64,000 nt of DNA from contig NZ_UHIL01000002.1 in the NCBI RefSeq assembly GCF_900460535.1, positions 682,001 to 746,000 of the forward strand, read 5' to 3'. The notes under the pieces are model-generated. The model made no database searches. It was not told the DNA's origin and saw only the letters and a program-made list of their open reading frames with translations. This document shows positions 43,802 through 52,599 of the stretch, piece by piece. Made by a program: the position numbers and the translations under genes. The stretch is from Vibrio parahaemolyticus. GTDB taxonomy: Bacteria > Pseudomonadota > Gammaproteobacteria > Enterobacterales > Vibrionaceae. Each line of letters begins with the position of its first letter. Within the stretch, counting starts at the first letter, position 1.

Positions 43802-44857
43802 ATGAAAAAGCACATTTTGACTCTACTTATCCCAACATTGATGGCATCAAACGCAATGGCAGCGCAGCTGTATCAAGCGGAAGATGGGTCAGTTTTAAAT
43901 ATTTACTCTCGTCTTGGTTTCAATGTCACCAGTAAAAATGATGAGCACGGCGATGCAAATGGCGAGTTTGATGGCCGTATTGGTTTAAACGGTTCACAAA
44001 CCATCAACGAGTACGCGTCGATCATCGGCCAAGCGCAATACCAAGTGGGTGCCGCTGAATACGCAAACCAAGTAAACGACAAACCGTCTCTGACCGCACG
44101 TTATGTATGGGCAGGTATTGATGCGAAAGATTATGGTCGCATTACTGGTGGTCGCGTGGCATCTGGATTGATTATGTTTACCGACATTGGTGATGTGTTC
44201 GCCTCTTCCGATGTTTCTATGGCGCGCCAAGCGAACAAAGTCGACAAAACCGCGACGCAAGTTTTCCGTCAAGATGGCACGCTGCAATACCAAAACAGCC
44301 TAGGTAATTTCGACTTTTCTGTCGCGTACATTTTAGGAAATAACACTTCTGAGCTCGACTACGGTTACAACGCTGCACTGCGTTATACGCTAGACATGGG
44401 GAATTTGGGTACCTTGGCACCAGTGGTGGCGATGCAGAAAAATAAAGGTGATGCACGTGAAAACAACGACACCGATTACACATTCTGGGGCGCAGGTACA
44501 CGTTACTACCTAGGAGATTTGATGTTGGGTGCGTTGTACTCGGAAGATGAACTAGAGGGCTATTACTCGCAAACCAGTACCGACAAAGTGATGGAATTGA
44601 CGGCGGTTTACAGTGTAAATGACAAATGGGCACTGCGTGCTGGTTATCGTTCTTTAGAAAACAGTGAGGGTGACGAGCTAGAGCTGAAAGATACAACGCT
44701 AGAAGTGCAATACAAACTGACGCCTCGTTCTTCTATCTACACAAACTACGTTGATCGTAACGGTTCGCGTGGCTACAGCAATGGACAAGAAGTCTCGTTT
44801 GGCGGTGCGCACGCAGACGAAAGCTACTACCACTTAGGTCTGCGTTACGAGCTGTAA
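43802..44857 (+). CDS. outer-membrane porin (OmpC/OmpU-type)
   Basis: A 351-residue protein with a signal peptide (MKKHILTLLIPTLMASNAMA). Alternating beta strands fill the rest (SVLNIYSRLGFNVTS; ARYVWAGIDAKDYGRITGGR; DYTFWGAGTRYYLGDLMLG), and a YHLGLRYEL end is porin-like though it ends in Leu, not Phe. It follows murP by 148 bp with its own AAAGGTCG site, so it may supply cell-wall sugars to murP. A parS2 site lies inside it. Confidence 0.85.
   Translation: MKKHILTLLIPTLMASNAMAAQLYQAEDGSVLNIYSRLGFNVTSKNDEHGDANGEFDGRIGLNGSQTINEYASIIGQAQYQVGAAEYANQVNDKPSLTARYVWAGIDAKDYGRITGGRVASGLIMFTDIGDVFASSDVSMARQANKVDKTATQVFRQDGTLQYQNSLGNFDFSVAYILGNNTSELDYGYNAALRYTLDMGNLGTLAPVVAMQKNKGDARENNDTDYTFWGAGTRYYLGDLMLGALYSEDELEGYYSQTSTDKVMELTAVYSVNDKWALRAGYRSLENSEGDELELKDTTLEVQYKLTPRSSIYTNYVDRNGSRGYSNGQEVSFGGAHADESYYHLGLRYEL
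44607..44619. other. parS2: parS2-type palindrome inside the porin gene
   Basis: TTTACAGTGTAAA, exact match to the consensus, encoded within the porin reading frame. Confidence 0.75.
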
Positions 44858-44946
44858 GCACGATACTTAATGTAAGTTAGCTGAATCCATGAGCTTCTTC
44901 TGTGTCCGGTCAGTAGTTATTGCCTTTAATGCTGATTTGAAGAAGC

Positions 44947-45612
44947 TCACCCTCGTAATATGTTTTCATCGTTACCTGTTTTGACCAACACGCCTGCATC
45001 AGGAAAGCTGGTGACAGTAGCTAACAATTTTCCATCGACAAAGTGCAATGCCGCATAATCGTGAATACCATAACAAGTGATCCTCGGTTGAGAACGAGCA
45101 AAGGCTTGGAAAACCTCAAACTTCTCACCAACATGGGAAAAATGCGCCGCAGCCAAACCGTCAATTAATCCAAGACAACGCATAACTTGGTATGCTTCGG
45201 GATCACTGTCTGTCACCGCAAACTCAAACCAACAAATTGCACCAGCGCTCATGCCACAAATGATGATGCCTTGTTCATAACACTGCTTGAGTATTCTATC
45301 GATTCCCCATTCGCGCCAAATGGCCAACATCGAACGCGTATTACCCCCACCGACGTAAATGATGTCTTGTTCAAATAGCGTTTCTTTCCAACCAGCATCA
45401 AACTTAAACAGCGGAAAATGGGTTACGTTTTCACTAAGCTTCGCATTGTAAAAACGTTCAATAACTTCATCGGCGTCTCCCGTGGCTGTCGGTAAAAAAC
45501 AAATGTTTGGATTCTCCTTACCAGACAAAGACAAAATGTATTGATCGAGCGGACTCGGGTTCTCTCCCATCATCCAGCCACCACCACCAATCGCAATACA
45601 GTGTTTTCGCAT
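44947..45612 (-). CDS. peptidase E-like (S51 family) protein
   Basis: A 221-residue protein beginning MRKHCIAIGGGGWMMG. It has the S51/class I glutamine-amidotransferase-like core: GGGNTRSMLAIW and the nucleophile elbow GMSAGAICW (Ser). The start at 45612 has an AAAGGA site; the longer reading (to 45756) overlaps the neighbouring LysR gene and is not used. Family members cleave aspartyl dipeptides or have related amidase roles; the true substrate is not clear. Confidence 0.83.
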   Translation of the reverse strand: MRKHCIAIGGGGWMMGENPSPLDQYILSLSGKENPNICFLPTATGDADEVIERFYNAKLSENVTHFPLFKFDAGWKETLFEQDIIYVGGGNTRSMLAIWREWGIDRILKQCYEQGIIICGMSAGAICWFEFAVTDSDPEAYQVMRCLGLIDGLAAAHFSHVGEKFEVFQAFARSQPRITCYGIHDYAALHFVDGKLLATVTSFPDAGVLVKTGNDENILRG

Positions 45613-45649
45613 TCCTTTGCTTCCTCTATTGTTGCTAAGTTTGTTGTCG

Positions 45650-46561
45650 CTATTCGCCGACAGAATATATGTTCCTAAAGTGATCAATGAACGCTCGCGT
45701 TCTTCTTGGTAAGTGCTCACGTTTTGGGTAGAGCAGATAAAGCGGCAAAATCGCATCCGTTTGCCAATCTGGCAGCAAACTCACGAGTTGTTCTTTTTGT
45801 GCAGATTCGAGTTTAGCCAGTGCAAATTCATCTAACATGGCTACACCACAGCCAGCCAAAGTAGCATCCAACATGGACTGGACAAGATTAAAACTCAGCG
45901 TACTTTCTAACTCAATTCTGCACTGCTGTTGAGTTTGCTTATGCGTATACGTCCACTTGTCTAACACCAAGTCACGACTTTTATAAAGGATGTGCTCTAA
46001 GTCACCAAGATCCTCTGGCGTACTTACATTTGGTTTATCAGCTAAATACGAGCGATGAGCGATCGGTTTACAGTGTAAAGTGCGTAGCTGATGGCCGACG
46101 TATCCCTCTGGGGGAGTATCGGTAAAGTAGAATGCGATATCAAACCCAGCCTCAATCAAGTCGAGAGGTGCCTCTGTGAAGATCACTTCGACGCTCACTT
46201 GTGGATGTTGCAATCGAAACTCGATCAGTGTTTGGCTGAGTAATGCGGCTCCAAAAGAAGCGGACGCCGCTATTCTCAATTTTCCCGATACGATCTCGTT
46301 TGCCATGACTTGCTCATTGATCTGCTCAGCGCCTTCTAGCAGTTGCTTTACCTGCTGATAAAACCGCAAACCATCGTAGGTCAAATTAAACTGGCGCGTA
46401 GTTCGCTGAATAAGCTGCACCGACAATATGTCTTCTAGCTGCTTAAGTTGCCGACTTACATGCGCATTCGAACAATTCAGTCGCTTTGCTGCGCCAGCAA
46501 TACTTCGCTCCTCGCACAAAGCGACGTAAAGTGGTACGTAGCTGAGCCATTTTATTTCCAT
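45650..46561 (-). CDS. LysR-family transcriptional regulator
   Basis: A 303-residue regulator. The DNA-binding region is YVALCEERSIAGAAKRLNCSNAHVSRQLKQLE, and the effector domain begins at about residue 90 (SGKLRIAASASFGAALL). It is divergent from a CatB-like acetyltransferase and is followed on its own strand by the peptidase E-like gene 37 bp later, so either may be its target. A parS2 palindrome (46067-46079) lies inside the gene. Confidence 0.88.
   Translation of the reverse strand: MEIKWLSYVPLYVALCEERSIAGAAKRLNCSNAHVSRQLKQLEDILSVQLIQRTTRQFNLTYDGLRFYQQVKQLLEGAEQINEQVMANEIVSGKLRIAASASFGAALLSQTLIEFRLQHPQVSVEVIFTEAPLDLIEAGFDIAFYFTDTPPEGYVGHQLRTLHCKPIAHRSYLADKPNVSTPEDLGDLEHILYKSRDLVLDKWTYTHKQTQQQCRIELESTLSFNLVQSMLDATLAGCGVAMLDEFALAKLESAQKEQLVSLLPDWQTDAILPLYLLYPKREHLPRRTRAFIDHFRNIYSVGE
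46067..46079. other. parS2: parS2-type palindrome inside the LysR gene
   Basis: TTTACAGTGTAAA, exact. Confidence 0.75.
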
Positions 46562-46649
46562 ACAGTAATTCTGAATCTCTAAAATCAAACTACTGGAAAT
46601 AATAAAAAGCCTCTAAACTCTGTACAACCTAAATTTGAAAGGATGAGTT

Positions 46650-47309
46650 ATGAGTGTTTTCGACACGTGGTTAAAAGGTCAAGTCATTAAAGATCACATC
46701 ACTAATCCCAATATCATCGTTGGCGATTACAGCTATTACTCGGGCTTCTATCATCAAAAAAGCTTCGAAGAGCAAGCAGTACGCTACTTGTTGGGTGACC
46801 CCGTCACACTTCAAGAATGGCAAAGTAGAGAACCCGATAGCATCGACAAATTAATCATTGGCAAGTTTTGTTCCATCGCTTCTGGAGCCACCTTTATGAT
46901 GGCAGGAAATCAAGGTCATCGCATTGACTGGATTTCGGCCTTCCCCTTCTCTCCTGAAGAATTTGGAGAAGGCGTGCAAGACGGTTTCGAGCGTGCCGGA
47001 GACACGGTGGTGGGGAACGATGTTTGGATTGGCAGCGAGGCGATGATCATGCCCGGAGTAAACATCGGCGATGGAACCGTCATCGGAGCACGCGCAGTAG
47101 TGACGAAAGACGTCCAACCTTATTCGGTGGTGGTTGGAAACAACCAAGTCGTACGTCAACGATTCAGCGATAAAGAGATTGAAACTCTACTCAATATCCA
47201 ATGGTGGAACTGGCCAATAGAACACATTAAACAAGCAATGAAAGTAATGTGTAGCAGCCAAGTCGGTGCGCTTGCGGACTACTATCAAGAGCACATTGTC
47301 GATTTGTAG
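46650..47309 (+). CDS. CatB-related hexapeptide-repeat O-acetyltransferase
   Basis: A 219-residue left-handed beta-helix acetyltransferase of the Vat/CatB (type B chloramphenicol acetyltransferase) group. The signature [20 protein letters not shown] contains the catalytic His, and [16 protein letters not shown] with [16 protein letters not shown] are the hexapeptide coils. Many vibrios carry a chromosomal copy with weak or no clear resistance effect, so resistance cannot be assumed. AAAGGATG precedes the ATG. Confidence 0.88.
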   Translation: MSVFDTWLKGQVIKDHITNPNIIVGDYSYYSGFYHQKSFEEQAVRYLLGDPVTLQEWQSREPDSIDKLIIGKFCSIASGATFMMAGNQGHRIDWISAFPFSPEEFGEGVQDGFERAGDTVVGNDVWIGSEAMIMPGVNIGDGTVIGARAVVTKDVQPYSVVVGNNQVVRQRFSDKEIETLLNIQWWNWPIEHIKQAMKVMCSSQVGALADYYQEHIVDL

Positions 47310-47318
47310 ATAAACAAA

Positions 47319-47349
47319 AGCCCACACATCTTGTTGCGACGTGTGGGCT
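47319..47349. terminator. Bidirectional terminator
   Basis: AGCCCACAC pairs with GTGTGGGCT across a 13-nt loop, between convergent genes. Confidence 0.65.
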
Positions 47350-47365
47350 CAGTGAGTAAGAAAGC

Positions 47366-49045
47366 TTAAACCGCAGCGACGTCCTCTTCTTCCAAGTTCG
47401 CCGAGACTTTAATTTCGTATTGATTGAAACGGAACGAACAACCGCCATGAGTACGCTTTGTCGTTACTTGCTCGTCGCCAAACTGCACCGTCACGCGAGT
47501 GAAGACACGCTCTTTGGCTTCGACAATATTTTCTTCTAACGCGACTTCAAAGTCATGTTCCGTTTGTTCTAGCTTTTGCTTTATCGCTTCAAGCTGCTCG
47601 TTGTTTTGTGTTTTCATCACATTAATCTGAGCTTGTTCTTCGTCGGTACGTTCGGCTTTAGGACGTTTCTTAAATTCGAGCTCTTTACGAATCACATCCA
47701 TCGTGCCTTCTTGAGCGCGTTTGTATTGATCTTTGAGCTCTGCTAATCGCTCCTTAAATGCAGAATAGCGCGCGAACGCTTCTACCTTAGTGGCGGTGTC
47801 GCCTTCTACGCCCAATTGTAAGCACACCACTTTGTCACCGACTTTTGCATCTCCGCCGCTGAGCGTACCGTTCCTACCGTTCGCATCCAGCACCGTCAGA
47901 TTGCGCCCACAAACAATATCGTTATTCATGCTGTGCACCGCCAACTCAATATCTTCGCCAGCTTGCAAATCACAATATTGGGCGTAGCTCGCGCGAATCG
48001 AACCTTTGGCTTTGACGTGACAACTCTTTGGCTGGCCATCACTCACGGTGTGGCCAATGATCCCTTTACCAACTTGAATGTCGTCTTGCGCTTGTACGTC
48101 AGCCGATTCAATGAAGCCGCCTACAGTAATAGAGCCCGTAGCTTTAACAATCATTCCGGATTCAATGTTGCCACCGATAATCACATTCCCTTTGAATTTC
48201 ACGTGGCCTGTATTCACGCCAACGCTATTGAGGCAAAGTGCGTTATCAACTTCGATGGTTTTGTCTTTAATCAGGGGCGTACCGGATACCGATGCAATCA
48301 ATAGGTTTGGGTCGTGCTTGCTTATCTCGGTGCCCTTGCCTGGCTTCATTGGGCTGTCTTTCCCGGCTTGTGGAGGAATCACTCGCCCTTGAACAGTAAA
48401 ACCAGGCGTACCTTTGGTCGCAGGCGTGCGGCGCATCACCTCATCGCCTACGTCAACCGCGATAGTTTCACCGAGGTTACGTAAATCAATTTTGTCGCTA
48501 GCAGATTGGCCGTCTTTGGGTTTGAGGATGCGTTTGGTGATGTCTTTAACGAGAGGAGTAAAAAGAGCGTCTTTGCCTTTGATAGGTTGCTTACCAACCG
48601 CTACAGGTTGAGAAAAAGTTTCGCCGGGTTTGAGCTGAGTGCTGACAACCAACACTTTCTTCAAAGCCAGTTTGTTGATGCCTTTCGAAACTCGCGCTTG
48701 AGCAAGGGCTTGAACAATCTCGGGGCCACGTAAACCTCGGCCTCCGTACGCGCCGACAACGTTCATACTGGCGAGCATGTCATTATTCGATAATTCAACC
48801 TCAACTTGCGCGTTGCGTTTTTCCGCAATGACGATGCCTTCGTAAGCTTCGGCTTTACGTTCTTTGGCGCAGTTAATGAATCTCACGACTTCCCCCTCAA
48901 CAACAAACATCCTTTCTGCGTTCATTGCGACGAGCTGCTCGTTTAATTCATTTTGATTTAGCTCACCACCGAGGTCCACTTCTCCCGGAAGACGGGCTAT
49001 CACCTTGGTCTTATCTTCAGATAACTCAAGACACAGCTTCCACAT
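47366..49045 (-). CDS. DUF342 / FapA family protein
   Basis: A 559-residue protein. Its middle (about residues 235-400) is a right-handed beta-helix of repeated GNVIIGGNIESG, ATGSITVGGFIES, AKGSIRASYAQYC elements, as in DUF342/FapA polymers. The C-terminal part (about 420-510) is a long coiled coil (RLAELKDQYKRAQEG; QLEAIKQKLEQTEHD). No signal peptide is present. Members are large cytoplasmic or flagellar-associated scaffold-like proteins; function here is unknown. Confidence 0.85.
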   Translation of the reverse strand: MWKLCLELSEDKTKVIARLPGEVDLGGELNQNELNEQLVAMNAERMFVVEGEVVRFINCAKERKAEAYEGIVIAEKRNAQVEVELSNNDMLASMNVVGAYGGRGLRGPEIVQALAQARVSKGINKLALKKVLVVSTQLKPGETFSQPVAVGKQPIKGKDALFTPLVKDITKRILKPKDGQSASDKIDLRNLGETIAVDVGDEVMRRTPATKGTPGFTVQGRVIPPQAGKDSPMKPGKGTEISKHDPNLLIASVSGTPLIKDKTIEVDNALCLNSVGVNTGHVKFKGNVIIGGNIESGMIVKATGSITVGGFIESADVQAQDDIQVGKGIIGHTVSDGQPKSCHVKAKGSIRASYAQYCDLQAGEDIELAVHSMNNDIVCGRNLTVLDANGRNGTLSGGDAKVGDKVVCLQLGVEGDTATKVEAFARYSAFKERLAELKDQYKRAQEGTMDVIRKELEFKKRPKAERTDEEQAQINVMKTQNNEQLEAIKQKLEQTEHDFEVALEENIVEAKERVFTRVTVQFGDEQVTTKRTHGGCSFRFNQYEIKVSANLEEEDVAAV

Positions 49046-49404
49046 ACCCTTACCACTTTGCTTCCCATCAACACTTTCAGTCTAACCAAAAACATTTTCT
49101 GAACAAACCTCGCACTTCGAAGAATAGGGCTCAGGTCACTAAAGGTCGAAGCCTTGGTATTATTGAGTAAATAAAGTATTAGGCATGGTGATTCATCCGC
49201 GTAAATCATTCCACTCTCGTTTCACTTCATGCTCCACTCTACAGCATGAGAAAGTTGTAGCTTGTAGTTATAGTGCTTCAATACAATAGAAGTGGCGACG
49301 CCACTCCTTCCCTTTTATTGGCGATTTTGTTTACAGCTCAACATTGAACTTAGTCGGTCATGAGTTTGCTTTTTATCATTCATCAAAAACAAAAAAGGAG
49401 TGAA

Positions 49405-49417
49405 TTTACAGTGTAAA
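49405..49417. other. parS2: parS2-type palindrome
   Basis: TTTACAGTGTAAA, exact. Confidence 0.85.
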
Positions 49418-49441
49418 GTCACTCCTCTCAGCTCGTCTCTA

Positions 49442-49454
49442 TTTACAGTGTAAA
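49442..49454. other. parS2: parS2-type palindrome
   Basis: TTTACAGTGTAAA, exact. Confidence 0.85.
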
Positions 49455-49470
49455 TCCATAAGGCGTTGCG

Positions 49471-49483
49471 TTTACACTGTAAA
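49471..49483. other. parS2: parS2-type palindrome over the tmcA stop codon
   Basis: TTTACACTGTAAA, exact. On the minus strand it encodes the last residues Phe-Thr-Val and the TAA stop of tmcA. Confidence 0.85.
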
Positions 49484-51493
49484 TTGACTCAACAACTTTT
49501 CTAACTCACTTCTTAACTGTTGCTCAACTTGCTTTCTTCCCGATAATCCAAATTGTTTGGCACAAATGCCCCAATCATGGTTTAAGAACACTTTACTTAT
49601 CATCAAATCAGAAACAGGCCCCAAACCATGTTGACGCAGCCACTGTTGTAACCACACAAAAATCGATTCATAGCTTGCACCACCCTGCGCATAGCTTTGA
49701 AGCAATACTCGCTTAGTCGGATGTAAGGTTTGATGTTGAATCGGTTGACGCAACAAGCTTCTAGCCAGACTCGGCTCTAACTTAGGATAAACAAGGGAAA
49801 GGCTCGCAGACAAAAACTCATGAAACAATGCTTGTGCGTCATCAATCCAAGTTTGTGATTTATTCGCAAGTTGGCGAACCATCAACAATGAATAACAACC
49901 ACTGGCGGCATCGCGCATAGTTCCTAAACGAATGGATTGATAGCCAGCTTGTTGCCAAAACTGAATCAACTCATCCGTCGCACCAAAACTTGTCGATAGA
50001 TAATCCACATGGGCACCAACGCTTTCCGCGAGTAGTGTTAGCATGCGCTTGCCAATGCCCAAACCTTGTAGATCAGGATGCACCGCAATTCGCATTACTC
50101 GTGAAGTAATAAGCTTACCTACTTTTACCAAACCAAGTTGATTGATGATGGTGATTGGCGTCAAATGCCCCTTAGGACGACGTTGACCAAGTTGAACGGC
50201 TTCAATTAACTCGTCATCAAGGCCGCCCTCCTCAACCGTGAGAATGACTCCGATGATATTTTGTTTATCCATCGCGAGATAAACGGAGCTGTTGTCATCT
50301 CGCAGTAAATGGAGCAAATCATTCGGTGAGGTTTGATAATGAGCATTAACCAGTAAAGCAAAGCATTCGCGTAGTAAGTTGGGTTGGTGAACCAGTACTT
50401 GCTTGTCCACTTTGTTCAACGATACGTTCGCCATGCCTTCAATGGATTGCGGCGATAATTCCGCGTTCAAGATAAAAGCGTCATACAACCACGTTTCTAA
50501 CTTATCATCTACGCTCCAACGAATTGGCTGCTGCATCTGATACGTCTTCATGCCAGGTCGTTGTTGTTGCAACCATTCAATGAATTTCAACGTGAAGCCA
50601 CGTCCGCAGCCTTCATAGCCATGAATCGTGCTAGAAAAGACCAAACGATGATAATGCTCGGTGATTTGTTTGAGCATCGGGACGGGAATCGCAGCCGCTT
50701 CATCAACTAGCAACAAATCACACTCAGGCAGCGAAGACAACAATTCGTCAGGCGCAATAAACTGAATATACCCATATCCGACTTCCAAACGGTCTTTCTT
50801 CATCTGTTTGGCATCCGTAAGTAAACGCTGCGCGTGCTGATAGACTGGCTCAACAGCGTTAATAGAAGGCGCGGTAAGTAATATACGCAGCGGCTTGTGT
50901 TGCAACAACTGAGCACAAGCGATACCTAACGCGCTGCTTTTACCTCTACCGCGATCAGCCGTGAGCACTAAAGGACGCTTACGATGCCCACTCACCACTT
51001 TCTCGATTAATGAAACAGCGTGAGTCTGCTCTATGTATTCTGTATTTCTCTGCGCAATAGCAAACTCAGAAACCTGGGGAATGACTTTCCCCTGCTCAAG
51101 CACTATCAGCTTTTGCCATTGGGTCTGCATCCATTGCTCAGCGAAGTGTTGTGGTTGAGCAGTATTTGTCACAACAAGTAGCATTCCACCGCCAACGAGA
51201 GAGCCAATTGCCGCCGTAAAGCTATTAGCATCGAACTCTTTTCGCGCGTCAAACAGCAGCACATCACATTCTCTTCCGAGTAGTCGATTTCCCTGCTTCA
51301 TTCCAACACAAAAGGCACTCTCGAATGACCAATCCCCAACACAGAACCAACGTTGTGTGGTTTGAGTTTGAAGAAATGCAGAGAGAATGGACTCTTGCCA
51401 ATCGGCCTCTCCTTGCAAAACAATACCTGAGCGTTGAAAAGCATGTTGAGATTGGCGCTGAAGTGAAGATAGAAATTCAGATTGTGCGTGCAT
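49472..51493 (-). CDS. tmcA: tRNA(Met) cytidine acetyltransferase
   Basis: A 673-residue enzyme that makes N4-acetylcytidine at the wobble base of elongator tRNA-Met. An N-terminal domain is followed by the RNA helicase-like module (Walker A TADRGRGKSS; Walker B LLVDEAAAIP) and the GNAT module (VMRIAVHPDLQGLGIGKRML) at about residues 490-520. The start at 51493 gives the length of E. coli TmcA (671). Earlier ATGs exist at 51523 and 51577, but the latter directly touches the parAB terminator and has no ribosome binding site. Confidence 0.92.
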   Translation of the reverse strand: MHAQSEFLSSLQRQSQHAFQRSGIVLQGEADWQESILSAFLQTQTTQRWFCVGDWSFESAFCVGMKQGNRLLGRECDVLLFDARKEFDANSFTAAIGSLVGGGMLLVVTNTAQPQHFAEQWMQTQWQKLIVLEQGKVIPQVSEFAIAQRNTEYIEQTHAVSLIEKVVSGHRKRPLVLTADRGRGKSSALGIACAQLLQHKPLRILLTAPSINAVEPVYQHAQRLLTDAKQMKKDRLEVGYGYIQFIAPDELLSSLPECDLLLVDEAAAIPVPMLKQITEHYHRLVFSSTIHGYEGCGRGFTLKFIEWLQQQRPGMKTYQMQQPIRWSVDDKLETWLYDAFILNAELSPQSIEGMANVSLNKVDKQVLVHQPNLLRECFALLVNAHYQTSPNDLLHLLRDDNSSVYLAMDKQNIIGVILTVEEGGLDDELIEAVQLGQRRPKGHLTPITIINQLGLVKVGKLITSRVMRIAVHPDLQGLGIGKRMLTLLAESVGAHVDYLSTSFGATDELIQFWQQAGYQSIRLGTMRDAASGCYSLLMVRQLANKSQTWIDDAQALFHEFLSASLSLVYPKLEPSLARSLLRQPIQHQTLHPTKRVLLQSYAQGGASYESIFVWLQQWLRQHGLGPVSDLMISKVFLNHDWGICAKQFGLSGRKQVEQQLRSELEKLLSQFTV

Positions 51494-51577
51494 GGGGTCT
51501 ATCCGATGTTGAACTACCGCCATCTTATCACATCTGCTATTCGGAGCATGCTTCCACACGCTCAAGATCGCAGACAT

Positions 51578-51602
51578 AAAAAAACCGCCCGAAGGCGGTT
51601 AT
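51578..51602 (-). terminator. Terminator of the parAB2 operon
   Basis: AACCGCC-TTCG-GGCGGTT on the minus strand followed by TTTTT. It lies 15 bp past the parB2 stop. Confidence 0.85.
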
Positions 51603-51617
51603 CGTTAAAGCTTAGTT

Positions 51618-52592
51618 TTATTGCATTTTGCTTTGAACAAAAGCAAGGATTTCTTCCATCAAGCTGTCATCGACTTTCTTCAGATTGAGAGCAAGATTGC
51701 TGCCTTTACGACTGTAGCTTGCTCGACCTTTGACAAGATCAACTTTTTCAGCCTTTTTTGCAGGTTTAGCTGGTGCTAACTCTGAGATCCAACTTTCGAT
51801 GCTTTCCGTCACTTCTTTGGTCAAACGAGCCACGCCTTGTGCCTTGCTACGTTGCCACAAGTAACCTTCCGACGTACGGCATTTATCCAACAAGTTTTGC
51901 TGCTGCTCAGCGGTCAATGTTGAGAACTGTTTGTGCAGTTTAACAATGGTTGGACGACCTAAATCGCCAACATTTGGATACGCTTGTAGCAATTCTAGCG
52001 GCAATGCCGCGGCTTTAAGCGCACCACTTACCAATGCTTCACTGCATTGGAACATTTTCGCTAGCGCTTTTTGGTCTTCGGCTTCACCGCTTTCCAGCTT
52101 AGCCTGCATCTCTTTGCCTTTTTCGTAAAGCGACAGCGGTTTGTGAGCATTCGCGACGTCAGATAGGAATTTCGCGTGTTCAGTGTTGATGCCATCACCA
52201 ACGTAAACCAAGAAATCCTTACCCGCCAAGATACAAGACATACGACGGCGGCTACCGTCTAGCACTTCAATTTTGCCATCGTCAGTGCGACGACCAACAG
52301 CTGGGTACTGTTGACCACGCTCTTTCAGTGTCACCAAAACATCAGATAAAGCATGCTCATTCAAGAATGATTGTTCACGGGCGTTGTCCGCGAATACACG
52401 CGTCTCGCTTGCCACTTTATCTGCGGGAATACGAACTAATTCAAACTGAACTGTGCCCTCTCCCGCCACTGCCAACTCGATGGTTTGCGCTTTTTCTTTT
52501 GCTGCCGTTTGCGCTTCTTGTGGAGTCGCTACTCGACGTTTATTCGTTTTACCAAATAATTTCGCGTTTAATTCAGACGTTTTCAAAGCCAT
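51618..52592 (-). CDS. parB2: chromosome II partition protein ParB2
   Basis: A 324-residue ParB-family protein. The ParB/Srx CTPase box is at about residues 110-120 (VLDGSRRRMSCILAG), and a KorB/ParB helix-turn-helix follows (KALAKMFQCSEALVSGALKAAAL). A C-terminal dimer domain completes it. It binds the TTTACANTGTAAA sites to segregate the origin region. The gene starts 7 bp after parA2 ends. Confidence 0.93.
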   Translation of the reverse strand: MALKTSELNAKLFGKTNKRRVATPQEAQTAAKEKAQTIELAVAGEGTVQFELVRIPADKVASETRVFADNAREQSFLNEHALSDVLVTLKERGQQYPAVGRRTDDGKIEVLDGSRRRMSCILAGKDFLVYVGDGINTEHAKFLSDVANAHKPLSLYEKGKEMQAKLESGEAEDQKALAKMFQCSEALVSGALKAAALPLELLQAYPNVGDLGRPTIVKLHKQFSTLTAEQQQNLLDKCRTSEGYLWQRSKAQGVARLTKEVTESIESWISELAPAKPAKKAEKVDLVKGRASYSRKGSNLALNLKKVDDSLMEEILAFVQSKMQ

Positions 52593-52599
52593 TTACTGT

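Larger units (their letters stand above)
49046..49471. promoter_or_regulatory. Gene-free stretch with parS2 cluster
   Basis: A 426-bp gap. It carries parS2 sites at 49405-49417 and 49442-49454, with a third overlapping the end of tmcA at 49471-49483. The spacing of 37 and 29 bp gives the densest group in the window. No ORF with a good start was found. Confidence 0.7.

Noticed and set aside
44217..44696. 159-residue open frame opposite the porin gene
   Set aside because: Rich in His, Cys and Arg in a pattern typical of antisense shadows; the porin frame has a signal peptide and beta-strand pattern.
45613..45756. N-terminal extension of the peptidase E-like protein
   Set aside because: It would overlap the LysR gene and lacks similarity; MRKHCIAIGGGG at 45612 with a ribosome binding site is the better start.
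51494..51577. 28-codon extension of TmcA
   Set aside because: Its ATG touches the T run of the parAB2 terminator, leaving no room for a ribosome binding site; the shorter form matches the family length.
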